Origin: Lamellibrachia satsuma
Lineage: Eukaryota > Annelida > Polychaeta > Sabellida > Siboglinidae
NCBI GenBank assembly: GCA_033239005.1
Contig: BSQZ01000009.1
Coordinates: 5,031,752-5,095,751 of the forward strand
DNA: 64,000 nt
Direction of reading: 5' to 3'
The number at the start of each line of letters is the position of its first letter. Position 1 is the stretch's first letter. Below the pieces are notes generated by a model that worked only from the letters and a program-made list of their open reading frames with translations, did not search any database and was not told where the DNA came from. The position numbers and the translations under genes were made by a program. Positions 14,001 to 26,000 of the stretch are shown here, piece by piece.

Positions 14001-17000
14001 CTCTATTACTTTTCTATTACCTCAACTGTTGCTAACTTACAAAAAGGTCAGGTTTTTTTAAATGTTATTCCAATTGATAGTAATTGTAAACAATGTACAA
14101 ACAATGACTGAGCTGTTATTCAAACAACATGAAAAGACCAGTAGGCTGATAATTTGCTGGATTCATAAATACCTGCTGAATGAAACAATGCAGGAGTAGC
14201 AAGCCAGTTACTAATTGTTGGGATGCCCCATTGAGGTGGCTGTGGCTTCACACGTTCCTAGCACACACAAAGGGCAGGCAGGCAACATAATGTTATACTG
14301 AATTCAAAGTTAGCTTTGATTCGAGCCCGAACTTCTGAGTTCTTTTTTTCAAATTGCCAATTGCCACACAAACCCTTTGTTCAAATGTTCTACCTCAGAT
14401 CTTCAAATGGTGTACAAATGTATGTTTAGCTACCCCCCCCCGTAGCATTACAAAGACTGAGTATTCCATTTACAGACCTATAAAAAATAGTTAATTGACA
14501 TTCAGCGATAGTAATAATGACCCAGTAATAGTAATAGATTGTCTGTAATAGTACCCAGGACCGAGTAATTTTGCAGTTTTCAGGCCTGAATACTAACCTG
14601 CACTACTGAAATGGTTTAGTGTTTCCTTCATGGGAAAATAAAGCACAATACTTACTTGTAGATTCGAGTAGTCCCCCTCCTCGTCATTCGGTTGGGGCTT
14701 CCACTTGCCACAGCAGAAGTTGCAGCAGCAACAGCAGCAGCAGCAGAAGTAGCACCCAGTTATCACACCGCAGAACACAAACAGCGCCTGCAAAACACAC
14801 CATCACGCTGCAGAGACTTGTCAGAAACTTTTAAAATTTGCAAAATGCAGGCAAACATGATTATATCTCGGGTAAATATTGTGTACTGTGTGAACTATAT
14901 CATTACAGAGCAATGGAATGAAGACGTTTTGGTGTCCTCTGTAACTTGGTTGCAGATGTTGAAATCTTTTATTTTTAAATGTGACTCGGACAATTTGGTC
15001 AGAAAGACAATGCCTTTATACTGAAAAATGTATTAGATTAAATCATCTTATAATGATTCCAGTTCAAAATATTATTGGCTGTGGCTGCTGTGTTACAAGG
15101 AAAAAATGTGTCCTCATTCTGTGGCCCAGTATTGTGAAAGTACACATGTCAACCATATTTATTATATTTTATTATTATTCAAACTGTTTAAATCATTAGC
15201 AACAGCAAACAATGTCTTTATTTACATTCATAATTTACATAACTATTGACTTCATACATAATAAAATATACTTTGTGAGAATTTTACGGTAATAATTTTA
15301 GCGGCACATCTTTGATTCAAGAAGTAGTAATGATATTTTTTTTACACTGTAGCTTTGTAGTTCACCCACCTTACACCAGGGGCTGGTTAGAACAAAGTAT
15401 GTGTTGACATTCTCTTCTCCGAACTGTTCGGCAACATAGAGTCCGAGTGAGCCGTATTTATCATAGATGGCTCGTTTTGTCAGATCGCTAAGCACCATGT
15501 TAGCTCGATTCAGTTCTTTAAACTGCAGCAAAATAATCCACAACATTATGACATGACAGCAATGTTCTGTGTCACCAGGTAACCTTGGTCTTTTAGGCAT
15601 CTCAAGCATCAGTAGCTACCAACAGCACTTCGCTCCCTGACTCAGAGTATATGAGCATTAAGCCTGCCATAGCAAACATGAATAAACACATATCTAAATG
15701 ATTTAACTAGCTACCTGCAAGTGCGAAATTACATTAATCATACTAAAACTCAAAGTCAAAAAGCTAAACATTTTGTAGATAGCCATGTTCTAATGTTGGG
15801 CAGCCTATGCGCAACTATATAACTTTGGAAAATTCAGAAAATATCTTGATCAACAGAGTACAGAGAAACTGATACATGCTCTGGTCCTTAGCCATATTGA
15901 TTACTGCAATGATCCTTTTGATCGGCTTACCAAAATACTTTATATGGAAATTACAAATGGTTCAAAACACCGCAGGCAGAGTGTTACGCAGAATCCGCAA
16001 ATATGACCATATCAATCCAGTACTAAAGTCACTTCACCGGTTGCTGGTGGAATTTCGCATTAAATATAAGATATGCCTACTGACATTTAATTCATTACAC
16101 AGCCATGGACCAGAATACACGTCGGAAATGCTGACTCCTAGAAGCATCCATTACGGTCTAAGATCCCAGGATGATCTTAAACTTGATGTACCAAGGACAA
16201 AAAGGAAAACACTGGGAGATCGTGCTTTTAAAGTTGCTGCACCAAAACTGTGGAACTCCCTTCCCAAAGATGCTCGCAGCTGCAACATTGTCAGTATTTT
16301 TAAGAGCAAACTGAAAACCCACTATTTTAGAATTGCATACAATTATTTTTAATTTTACTAATTTAAATACTTTTACACCTGTTAGATACTTATATAAAAT
16401 AAGTCGGAAGTTTCTACTGAAATTATTAATTTTACTTATTTTATAGTTTAACATTTTTATACCAATATTTGTATTATGTTGAATGCTTATTTTGTTTTAA
16501 CTTTCTACTATGCTATTTATTGTACTGTACAGCACCATAGAATATTATTGTATAAATATGGTGCTATAGAAATCAATAAACATTAACATTTGCTGTCACC
16601 TACTAACTGGTAAAGAAGTATTGTTTTGCAATCTAGTGACTGTTCTAGTTATTTGACACATTCAACCAAGAACACTATAATTAATTTGGAATTTTGATTT
16701 GTAAAACAATTATTTTAATGTCATAGAATGTCACATTTTGAGCTTATTAAACTGATGTGTGATCTGTCTGTCTACCATTCATGAAACATGTCTACTTGTC
16801 TAATTCACAGGACCTTACATTATATCCCATGATGCGTTCATTTACCCTGAATTGGTCATAATCTGTTATCAGTAGCGTGTAACACTAACAGACTTCATAA
16901 AATAAAGCAAACGTTGACTAAAATCGTAATGAAAGCTGCCCACTAAGTAATTCACCCAACCATGTTTAACAGAATCTACATTATACACGCACATAGCAGC

Positions 17001-20000
17001 CAGGCACGGCCATTTACGTTATTGATTATTTCCCTATCTCCAGTCCCTCGACGAAGCTTTTCCGCCATGCAGCCAAGCCAGTCTCACTGGATAGATGTAT
17101 TCTGAATAAAATATGGATCAGGCCTTCTGAATCGACACCCTGGAGGAAATCAAACCTAATGGTTTCTTGGTTTGCTACGTGTGAAATATGTCACTGCTTT
17201 CATCTCGTGTCATGCAACCAGTCAAGAACACATTCCAGTAAATTTTTAGGTAACATATTCATGAGTAACGTTACTATCCATCCTACAGGGGTTTTTATAG
17301 AAAGTAACAGATGTACATATATTCTAGTATCTAAACCCACTTCCAGACCTGGGGCGATTCCAACTCCAGAATCGGAATCAAAGGACGTTTCAGACTCCGA
17401 TTCCGGAGTCGGAATCGCTTGGAGTTAATTTAGTGGAGTCGGAATCGTTTGGAGTTAATTTAGTGGAATCAGAATCATTTGGAGTAGAATTGTAATCGGA
17501 ATCACATTGAGTGGAATCGAAATGGTCATGAATGTCACTACTAGTGTTTGCACAGAAAAGCCACAGGTCCTTCCACATGGGCCATGGCTAATTGCAATTT
17601 ACATTTATTGGTATCTCACTGCTCACTGGCTAATCACTGCTAATGTTTGCTCAGAAAAGCCATAGATCCTTTTGAAGGATTAAATCCTTTGGTTTTATTG
17701 GCAGTCAGAAGAGTCTTCATATGCCTGGTTCAGATCTGGCCTGGTCATACCTAGACCATGGCTAATTGCAATTTACTTTTACTGATTTCTCACTGCTAGT
17801 GTTTGCACAGAATCATACAAACCCTTCTAAAGGATTAAATAAAAAGTTGTGCTGGAGTTGGAATCGGAGTCGGAATCGAACCTAGACAACTTGAGTTGGA
17901 ATCGGAATCACAAAAGTCAGCTGGAGTCGGAATCAAACCGAGACAACTGGAGTTGGAATCGGAACCATTGAACCAGAATCGAACCCAGTGCAATGAAGTG
18001 AATTTATGGAAGCAGCTCATTTCTTGAGATCGGTCTATGAGGGGATGATATATACGAGAGGATGATAACTGATATGTACCCACCTGATCTACTGCCTCTG
18101 GATTATCAGGGTTTTTGTCTGGGTGCAGTTTCAGGGCCAACTACAAATGAACATTTCAGTGATCAGATATGAGGATCCAAATAGAAACTGAATTTGCAAA
18201 AATGTATGCAGATTTTACCTAATGACTTCACAAGCTTACAAATATTTATGTCACATTTAGCAACAATATACACCAAATTATATCTTTAAATATTCACAAA
18301 TAAAGAAATAAATGTTGTCTGCCATTTGATTGATACTGTAGGCCAACAAAAAATTCAACAACTGGAAATACGCTTTGTGGAGTTGGACATGAAAGGGAAA
18401 ATAGCATTGCACTGACACTAACAGGCAACATTCATAGTGCACTGCCAAAATGTCATAACATACATATGCAGGGCTTCGGAAATCAAGTTGATGGTCCATG
18501 GGGCGAATAAAAATTTTACCGTCTGCAATCATAATATCCCTTAAAAGGCTTTATTTCTCAAACAGTCAGACCGCCGAGCGTTGTGTCGCATGCAATGCTC
18601 AAATGTACTGCTGCCATGTTTCTTGTTTTAATGTGGAAACGAGGCAGGTGCCAACTTGCAGAATTCTTAGAAGGAATTCATTGTGTGCTTTTATCCGCAA
18701 GGTGGCACCACACTGCTATCACTACTGGTGGCTTTCGTCAGATGTTATATTCATTGAAGTGCCAAGATAATACTGAGAGAGGCCAAGTATTACATTCAAC
18801 TCTAGTCAATGATCTAGTCTAGACAGGATGAAAACCAAGTATTACCTGCATTTTCCAGATTTTTCTTGTTTTGATTGACAAAGATTTAAAAAAAATTTGA
18901 CTGAAAGTACTCAGGCTAGTGAAAATTCCTGCGGGCTAGTAGCATTTTTTTAGTTCATCAGGCCTACATCTGCATAAGATTCAGAGAAGGGTGCAGGCTT
19001 TGACTTACCCGTCGATATGATTTCTTGACTTCATCTTGTGTGGCTGTACGCTGAACTTGTAGAATTTGATAGAGACTAGTCCCAGATGTGCTACAACACC
19101 GTACAAAGTTGATTACATAAAGTAGTAAATTAGTTTCATATATTCATAATTCATCAAATGTTGTATCTTGCAGCATTAACTCGACACAGCAATTGATACA
19201 GATGATGCCATTAAAGAATGCTGCTAATGAAAAGCAGTATCGTGTTCAGCTGAAACGCTCTCATCAAATGACATCCAAACGTGATGAGTGTGCACCATGA
19301 TTGTTTGTTGTCGGTGTATTTAACTCTTATATCAAATGGTACATTTACAAATTGCACCCCCTCCCCGTTGAATTGTCCAAGACAGTGATGGTGTAGCACA
19401 AATAATCGGACATAGTTGTAGGGCACATGCAACTATTTATGCAACCCCACCAGCCATTGTGGACAATTACAGGTGTACACACATTACAAATGTACCACTT
19501 TATAATTATTTCACATGCCTAATGAATTGAGCAAGTTGGGGACTATGTTCTCTATCGACGCAGTCGGTTGTCATTTGGTTTTAAAACAATTAAAATGTTC
19601 ATCTGCCATTCTGTACATGACGATGTAAACAACTACTTGTAGAGTTCTATGTCCCTGTTCACATGGTAGAATTGGTAATGAGTGACTGAGTTAACGCCAG
19701 TTCAAATTCATCAAAATGTCAAAGCAGTAATGTTGCTGACAACACATCTGGAGATTTCTCTTACAGTTTACTACAGGTCTGTATGAATTGGTTGGCCTTT
19801 TCTATTCTTCTGCATGTATGAAGGGCAGTGGACATTTTCACAGATAATAGTTAGAATGGTTAGTGGAACATCTATTTATGAAAAAAATTATTGCCTGTAT
19901 GTAGATATTTTTCATCAGTAGACATTCCACCAACCATCCAAGATATCTGACAATGAAATAAGTCACCAGCAATAAACCATCCAAGATATCTGACAATGAA

Positions 20001-21431
20001 ATAAGTCACCAGCAATAAACCATCCAAGATATTTGACAATGAAATAAGTCACCAGCAATAAACCATCCAAGATATTTGACAATGAAATAAGTCACCAGCA
20101 ATAAACCATCCAAGATATTTGACAATGAAATAAGTCACCAGCAGTAACGCAGTTTGGTGACTGCTGCACATAACTCACAAGCCAGGTGATTTTCCTGGGA
20201 ATCTGAGACTGCTTAGCTCACCCTCCGGACTCCTTATACAGCCCTTGATATGAGTCCATGCGACTCCCTAGTTTAGAAGACTATTAGTTCGAAGATATTG
20301 TGAGCATGGCGCATCTCTCAGATCCAACAGCGATTGACATGGGCGTTGTCACCTTGGACTACAGGCCAGATCATGGGCTGAATTGAGAGGCTCACTTCTG
20401 ACTGGTTAAAATACTGGAATTAAATTGCTAGCCTTGGCCTGTTCAGCCTTATTTGAACACCATACATAATTATGTAGATAAGTTAGATTATTGAATAATA
20501 GCAAGTAATATGTCAAGGTACCTGAAAGGCCTTAACACAAATAAAACATTATTTGGAATGAATTGTTATATTTGTTCAAAAAGTTTCCCAAATGTGTAGA
20601 CTTGCAAACTCCCAAATATGAGCAGAGAGGGAGTCGACACATGGCAACTAGGCTCTTATCAAATATCTGTCACATTACACAACTGTGACCATGGTCCATG
20701 TCGATGACCACGTCATTGGCTTGAGCCTTGGCATGTGACAGTGATGTTGCTTTTGTCAGTTCGAATTTTGCTGGCTTTCAGCTTTCGCACTGGCTATTTA
20801 CCGAGCAGCTCTGGAAATAACAGCCCATAATTTCTTATTTCCTGAGCAAACCAGAAGCTGATTTAACCAACCAAAAGCAGAATGGAATATTTCCTATTGC
20901 CCCGCCAATTGGACTTGCATTGTCATCTTTATTTTCAGAGCATGCTCTGAAAATAAGCCTCTGATGGGCCCTTATATTTTCAGAGCATGCTCTGAAAATA
21001 AGGCTGTGCAGCTATGAGTTTATCTAGTTATTTCTCCACGTTATTTCACTTACAAAAAATAAGCCTCCGATCGGCCCTTATTTTCAGAGCATACTCTGAA
21101 AATAGCGGCTAAGGCTAAGCCTAAGCTTTTAGTTTTACTGTAGACTCGGTCACATGATAATGACTAATCGTGAACTTACTAAATGATTACTGGTAAATAT
21201 TTCTCACATTTCATACTGGATATAACGATACTAAGCACTGTAAATGCTTGCGACCGAAAAGGTAAATACACCATAGGACTAGCAGGTTCGGCTTGTTTGG
21301 GGATGCCAATCAATAAAACGATGGCGCGCCGGGCGCCGACATTTTAGCCGGGTGCTAGCGCCACGGGCGTATCGCTTCTCATGAAACATACAGAAACATG
21401 CACTTAGCATCCTCAATTTGACTTACGACAT
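2084..21431 (-). CDS. DNAJC5: Cysteine string protein (DnaJ homolog subfamily C member 5), complete, six exons
   Basis: CSP is a palmitoylated J-domain co-chaperone of Hsc70 on synaptic and secretory vesicles. Coding exons on the minus strand: 21431-21427 (tentative: ATG plus two bases), 19090-19009, 18140-18084, 15522-15370, 14787-14656, 2242-2084 (TAA). All junctions are GT/AG, phases agree, and the total is 195 codons against about 198 in vertebrates. Exon 2 encodes the first J helices ([20 protein letters not shown]). Exon 3 carries the HPD motif ([15 protein letters not shown]). Exon 4 carries the family linker ([20 protein letters not shown]). Exon 5 has a hydrophobic run and the Cys string ([15 protein letters not shown]). 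Exon 6 is an acidic, Pro-rich tail ending YGVDH. Exons 2-6 are secure. Exon 1 is inferred because it has a good donor, the right phase, A at -3, and joins to give an N terminus like known CSPs. It lies head to head with the phosphatase at 21624. Confidence 0.9.
2243..7050 (-). other. DNAJC5 intron 5, left part: no feature recognised
   Basis: AT-rich intronic sequence between the last DNAJC5 exon and the repeat cluster at 7 kb. Short ORFs here have no recognisable domain. Confidence 0.5.
7055..7222 (+). repeat. Dispersed repeat copy, family R1
   Basis: This segment matches, in reverse complement, the stretch at 26935-27100 inside phosphatase intron 6. Shared blocks include GGTAGTTAGCA, TTTACTAAGT, CCTGTGTGGGATCTC and GACACC. 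Two diverged copies in opposite orientation indicate a dispersed transposable element. Its class was not recognised. Confidence 0.55.
8014..9256 (+). pseudogene. LINE ORF1: zinc-binding N terminus, repeat-rich linker, SGNH hydrolase; frameshifted
   Basis: The open frame runs from the ATG at 8014 to 9055. The N terminus has paired CxxC motifs (CGSCSNW and CRGCARM) like the PHD-type finger of CR1 ORF1, then a short coiled coil. A Gly/Thr/Lys/Glu-rich linker (about 8340-8640) is built of tandem repeats containing TTGVKERGV and GETGGKEKG. The SGNH hydrolase core follows: GDS (block I) in [12 protein letters not shown], the block II glycine in CLPGAK, and the GTNN of block III. The block V Asp and His (DGLHLS, near 9139) lie in another frame after shifts near 9040 and 9130, so the esterase is broken here. 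ORF1 products bind RNA; the esterase's role is unknown. Confidence 0.75.
9281..12177 (+). pseudogene. LINE ORF2: endonuclease and reverse transcriptase; frameshifted
   Basis: The endonuclease occupies 9281-10010 ([18 protein letters not shown], and MGDFNHG at 9763), with a frameshift just before 9763. The reverse transcriptase follows: [13 protein letters not shown] near 10674, [17 protein letters not shown] near 10845, the [12 protein letters not shown] block near 11064 in a shifted frame, [18 protein letters not shown] at 11233, and the catalytic FADD near 11322. Two compensating indels lie between about 11025 and 11223, so frames before and after agree. The C-terminal domain runs to the stop at 12177. 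The residues of each active site are present in pieces, but no single open frame spans them. Confidence 0.85.
12352..12871. repeat. 21-bp minisatellite, about 25 copies
   Basis: The unit is GGACAAGTGGCTACCAGTGTA. A G/A variant (GTGGCT versus GTAGCT) alternates along the array, and two units are shortened near 12600 and 12737. The array lies immediately after the LINE tail. The motif GGACAAGT also occurs in the flank at 12890 and again at 13890-13955. Confidence 0.95.
12960..14655 (-). other. DNAJC5 intron 5, right part
   Basis: No gene was seen. The only recognisable items are isolated GGACAAGT/ACTTGTCC motifs at 13890-13955 that echo the neighbouring minisatellite, and scattered TAATAG-type strings at 13990-14030 and 14505-14560. 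Confidence 0.5.
15810..16580 (+). mobile_element. 5'-truncated LINE (CR1/L2-like) 3' end in DNAJC5 intron 3
   Basis: The open frame at 15876-16352 is the C-terminal part of a reverse-transcriptase polyprotein. It contains the family-typical [52 protein letters not shown] and [13 protein letters not shown] blocks. The stop is followed by a tail ending near 16580 in ATGGTGCTATAGAAATCAAT, typical of LINE 3' ends. The catalytic RT region is absent, as in dead-on-arrival insertions. It is antisense to DNAJC5. Confidence 0.8.
17343..17995. repeat. GGAGTCGGAATC-type imperfect repeats with a duplicated spacer
   Basis: Two clusters (17343-17520 and 17848-17995) consist of degenerate GGAGTCGGAATC hexamer pairs. 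Between them, a segment of roughly 115-170 bp containing ATGGCTAATTGCAATTTAC and TAGTGTTTGCACAGAA is repeated about three times (from 17536, 17583 and 17757). It is intronic in DNAJC5. Confidence 0.7.
19928..20145. repeat. 43-bp minisatellite, five copies
   Basis: The unit begins CATCCAAGATATTTGACAAT and continues with GAAATAAGTCACCAGCAATA. Copies are almost identical (TATCTG versus TATTTG). It lies in the proposed DNAJC5 intron 1. Confidence 0.92.
20929..21104. repeat. Three copies of a 24-28 bp palindrome
   Basis: The palindrome with arms TTATTTTCAGAGCA and TGCTCTGAAAATAA is perfect over 28 bp at 20929-20956 and over 26 bp at 20975-21000. A third copy at 21079-21104 has one centre mismatch. 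The spacers are themselves near-palindromic (AAGCCTCCGATCGGCCCTTA at 21061). They lie 330-500 bp from the proposed divergent promoter. They may be a small inverted-repeat element or a cis element. Confidence 0.85.
21427..21431 (-). CDS. DNAJC5: Candidate first coding exon of DNAJC5 (5 nt)
   Basis: On the minus strand the bases ATGTC are followed directly by a consensus donor GTAAGT. Exon 2 begins in phase 2 with C, so the join gives Met-Ser-Thr-Ser-Gly-Thr-Ser-Leu-Tyr, close to the STSG(x)SLY start of known CSPs. No alternative first exon was found between 19.1 and 21.6 kb, but an exon this small cannot be proved by eye, and a longer upstream start is possible. Confidence 0.42.
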
Positions 21432-21623
21432 GCTCCTAGCTCGTGATGCATTCATTCTGCCGAGTTTTAGACAAATCCGTCCCACAATAACTAGGCGTAT
21501 CTCGGAAAACAGACTGTCAGACCATTAGTATCATCCCGGAAATAAAATTACAATACGCATGCGCATTCTGAGCGTAACGCCATTTGTTGTTCGACGAATG
21601 CGAGTGGTTCACCGACCGCGGTT
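21432..21623. promoter_or_regulatory. Putative bidirectional promoter between DNAJC5 and the HAD phosphatase
   Basis: Only 192 bp separate the candidate DNAJC5 start codon (minus strand) from the phosphatase start codon (plus strand). The interval has several CpGs, a near-consensus NRF1 site TACGCATGCGCA at 21554-21565 (11 of 12 positions), and a YY1-like GCCATTTG at 21579-21586, 38-45 bp before the phosphatase ATG. NRF1 and YY1 sites are typical of TATA-less housekeeping promoters. The role is inferred from layout and motifs, and depends on the tentative DNAJC5 exon 1. Confidence 0.45.
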
Positions 21624-23051
21624 ATGGCAAGTTGTACACTAATAGATGATGGCAATGTAAAATCATTTCTGGATAGCATAGACATTGTCATGACCGACTG
21701 CGATGGTGGGTTTCATGCCAACACTCCCGCGTTTGACGGGAGCCTGCTTATTTTTATCATGCTTATCATTCCACCAACGCTCGATCAACTACTGATACAT
21801 GGTCACCAGGTGGCGTGGCAGACTGGACTCGACCAGAGCCTGGAACGTGACTTTTGGAAAGAGTGATTTTTTTAATGTTAAACTGTTAGCCAGCGATGTC
21901 AGTCAAATATATAATTGATAACTAGCTTAATAACTATTTTTTAACTAAAAAACAATACAAACTTCACAAGCATATAATAATTCCCCAACAAAACCTACAG
22001 CCGAGCCAAAGGACGTCATTGTCACATAGCCTAGGCTAGGGTCATATAGCCTACTTCATGAATGTTGCTGGCTGCCAACAGAATAATTTTTTATTAATAT
22101 TTCTCTCTTTTTATTAGTCAACGTCTTCAGCATTGAACTGTAATTCTTTGTAGGTCTATTAGTCAGTATTTATAGTCATAGTATTTTAGCAAATACCATG
22201 AAAATGGTCTTACTCTGGATATGAGTGTATTAATAAAGTTTTATTATAGTAATATTTGGCACATTTTGCTGACATACCTAGCCCCAGGCATAGGTTGTCT
22301 GATGAGACACTAGGTCTAGCTGTGGACCCCTATGTAAGCTATATCGTATATGTGGTGCCTATGCCACATTGCCGGGGGGGGGTAGGGGTCAAATACCCCA
22401 CACATGAATTAATTGTCGAAACATGTATGACCTGTCATAGACTTGCAAGTTTACATATTTTATAACACTAATTCAGATAATGAGGCGATTACACAACATA
22501 TGTAATCAATTACGATTACTATTAACATTTATGAGTTGACTACTTAGAAAATGAGTGCACACAATTACAATTGCTTTTCCATGATTACAATCATGAAATC
22601 ATTTAAGAATATAATTGATAAAATTATAATTAAATAAATAAAAACCCTCATGTTATCATCTCAGCACTCATTTTGGGAATTAAACAAAGAATTAAACTAA
22701 TAATCCTAAAATCTTGTGTATAATAAAGTTGAAATTCAAGATTGATATTGAAAATTTGAAACATTTACTATTATTTGTAGAAAGTGGGCTTTCTTGTTAA
22801 ATGTTTATTGACTAGAAATGCAAATAAAATTACACATGAACTGGATGATGTGATTGTATTTTTAGTCGGAGTAATATTATTGTAGGCGTTCTATGGAAAG
22901 GAAATCATGTTATCCCCGGAACACAAGAAGCCATTGAGAAACTACGAAAGCTGGTAATATCTAAATTAGATGTTGCTCAGACAGATATGGATCACAGTCC
23001 AGTTATTGACAGTATTAATAGACTTCATCATCTTTAATATAAAATAGTTTG

Positions 23052-23098
<47 letters not shown>

Positions 23099-26000
23099 AT
23101 GTATGTACAATATGTTTCATCATATCTCCATCAGTTTTGCATGTATGGGGCAGAAATTGTGTAGGCGTGCCCAGTGCCCACAGTGATGGTTCGTACATTA
23201 CAAATATTTGAAATTCCCCAGGGAGTTGGGATATTACGAAAGAACCTATGTGAACCTATGTGAACATAACTCAGAGCAATAGTTATGTACAATTGTTAAT
23301 GATGCTACACATGTTTCTACCATTGTCAAACTATATATCAATATATGTCCACCGAACGCTTCGTGAAACCGATAATTGTACATAATTTTTGGGGCATGAA
23401 GCTGCCATTGCCATTGACGTTGCATTACCAAACCATGACTAGGTAGTGCAAGGAGTTAACAAGCTCTTGCTCTACCTAAACTTGACTGGGTAGTGCAAGG
23501 AGTTATAAGGTCTTGTTCTACCTAAACTTGACTGGGTAGTGCAAGGAGTTATAAGCTCTTGCTCTACCTAAACTTGACTGGGTAGTGCAAGGAGTTATAA
23601 GGTCTTGTTCTACCTAAACTTGACTGCGTAGTGCAAGGAGTTATAAGCTCTTGCTCTACCTAAACTTGACTGGGTAGTGCAAGGAGTTATAAGCTCTTGC
23701 TCTACCTAAACTTGACTGGGTAGTGCAAGGAGTTACAAGCTTTTGCTCTACCTAAACTTGACTGGGTAGTGCAAGGAGTTATAAGGTCTTGCTCTACCTA
23801 AACTTGACTGGGTAGTGCAAGGAGTTACAAGCTCTTGCTCTACCTAAACTTGACTGGGTAGTGCAAGGAGTTATAAGGTCTTGCAGTGGCTGCCTTTTCT
23901 TCAGTGCAACACTGAGCAACTTGGCTAGTTGTTGTGAAAGCCAATATGAAATATGTAAATTTTTAGTGATCACCCAAGAGCATTTATTTTAAGTTTATCC
24001 AGGCGCTATATAAATTACTATTATTATTTTTGTAAACATTGTTTTCATATTATTCATGTTTTTGAACATTCTAACATGTATTGCCAAAGTGTGTCTATTG
24101 TTAGGGCAAGAAAGTGCTCTTTGTCACAAACAACAGCACAAAAACAAGGGCTGAATATGTGAAAAAATGTGCGAGTCTCGGCTTCACAGCACAGGAGGTA
24201 TGCAAACGTCTTCTTCACAGTAATGTGGGAATATGCATTTAAGGTTCTCATCAAATTTGTTGATGGTCAATGGTCATAATGTATATAACTCAAATTTAGG
24301 CCAGTATCCACTTATGTAAATAAATATTTTCGAAGGTAATATGGGACAGGATCGTGATTTTTCATATGTAAATATTTCTACCATGTGATGCAAGTATAAT
24401 GTAATATTACAAGTTATTTCTAGATTTATCCCTCTGGTTTAAATTTTCTGCTATAAATACAGTTGTAAGTAATCACATTACAACAAGCCATAGGATCAAA
24501 CAGCAGTATGAAAAAATTTTGTGGTTAAAAGTTTATTTAGTCAAAATATTAGACATTTATTTGTTAAATGTTCTGACACATTGTATCGTTTTGTAAATTA
24601 GCAGTTTGGTAAATTGCTAATTTACCCAAATGTTGTATAATTTTGTATCTCTGAAACTCAAGATGCTGCATTTGGAGACACTGCAATGCCCACCACAGGC
24701 CACCAATGTTATGTAGCTGTTGCAGGCCACCAATGTTATGTAGCTGTTGCAGGCCACCAATGTTATGTAGCTGTTGCAGGCCACCAATGTTATGTAGCTG
24801 TTGCAGGCCATCAATGTTATGTAGCTGTTGCAGGCCACCAATGTTATGTAGCTGTTGCAGGCCACCTATGTTATGTAGCTGATGTAGGCCACCAATGTTA
24901 TGTAGCTGTTGTATTCTTGAATGATTTAACTGCTGTGCATAGTGGCTTGTTTGTCCTGTGTAGGATGAGATCATTGGCTCCTCATACGTGACAGCCCAAT
25001 ACATCAAGCACACATTGAAATACACTGGAAAAGTATATATAGTTGGACCTCGTGGACTCGCACAAGAACTTGATGCTGTTGGTATTCCTAACTTTGGAGC
25101 AGGGGTAAGGATGCATTTGATCTGTTTTTCCTTATCTTCATCCCTTGACTGGGATGGTCATATGGGTGCCACTTCCGCAGTCTTCACCAGCTTTGTTGGG
25201 GGAGGGGGGACGGGGGTAGAACTTTACAGTTTTATTTAACATCATACATCAACATATTTTTCCAAAAAATCATTATTTAAATATTTTCTGATCACAGTTC
25301 AACAGGGTGCTAAGAACATGCAGGCAATTTTATATTACTATGGTTGAATATGTGAACATTATGTGCAGCTTACAGCATGAAGGATTAAAAAATATTCTCG
25401 GGCATCAACATATTGATGTAATTTAAAAGTTTCAAGTAGTGTGGTGGGGTGTCTGTCATGTAGTATCGTACATCAGCATGTTGAGATCACCCGTAAATGT
25501 AGAATTATTGTCGCTTGCTGGTCGAAATCGTGGTGCTACATTACTTTCCAGTTGTCATGCACTGCTTCCTTGTTCTAGCCAGATCTTCTGGACACTCTGG
25601 ATGATGGCGAATTCGCAAAGCTTCCACTTGATCCTGAGGTAGTGTACTATTTCAGTAATTTTTTCAGAATTAAATACTGAAATCGTAAGCATCAAGAAAC
25701 CCTGGTGATTAATCAGGGGCTTTGTGTATAGTTGTAACATTTGTTCAAATACTGCCATGAAATCCCATGATATAATGTGGCTGAAATACTTTTTATTAGT
25801 TTCCTATTAAAATAGAATCAAAATGATAGGTTTCAGTTGTGTGTGAAATCAGTAGTACGTGATGCTGAGTATTAAAAATGAGGGAACGTTAACAATGACT
25901 GCAGCTTGTTTGTTATATGACACTGGCAACATCTTTGTATGCAACAGTATTTGAATTTCTATTACAGTGAATGTGTAGGTGTTTTCATTAATTGACTGAT

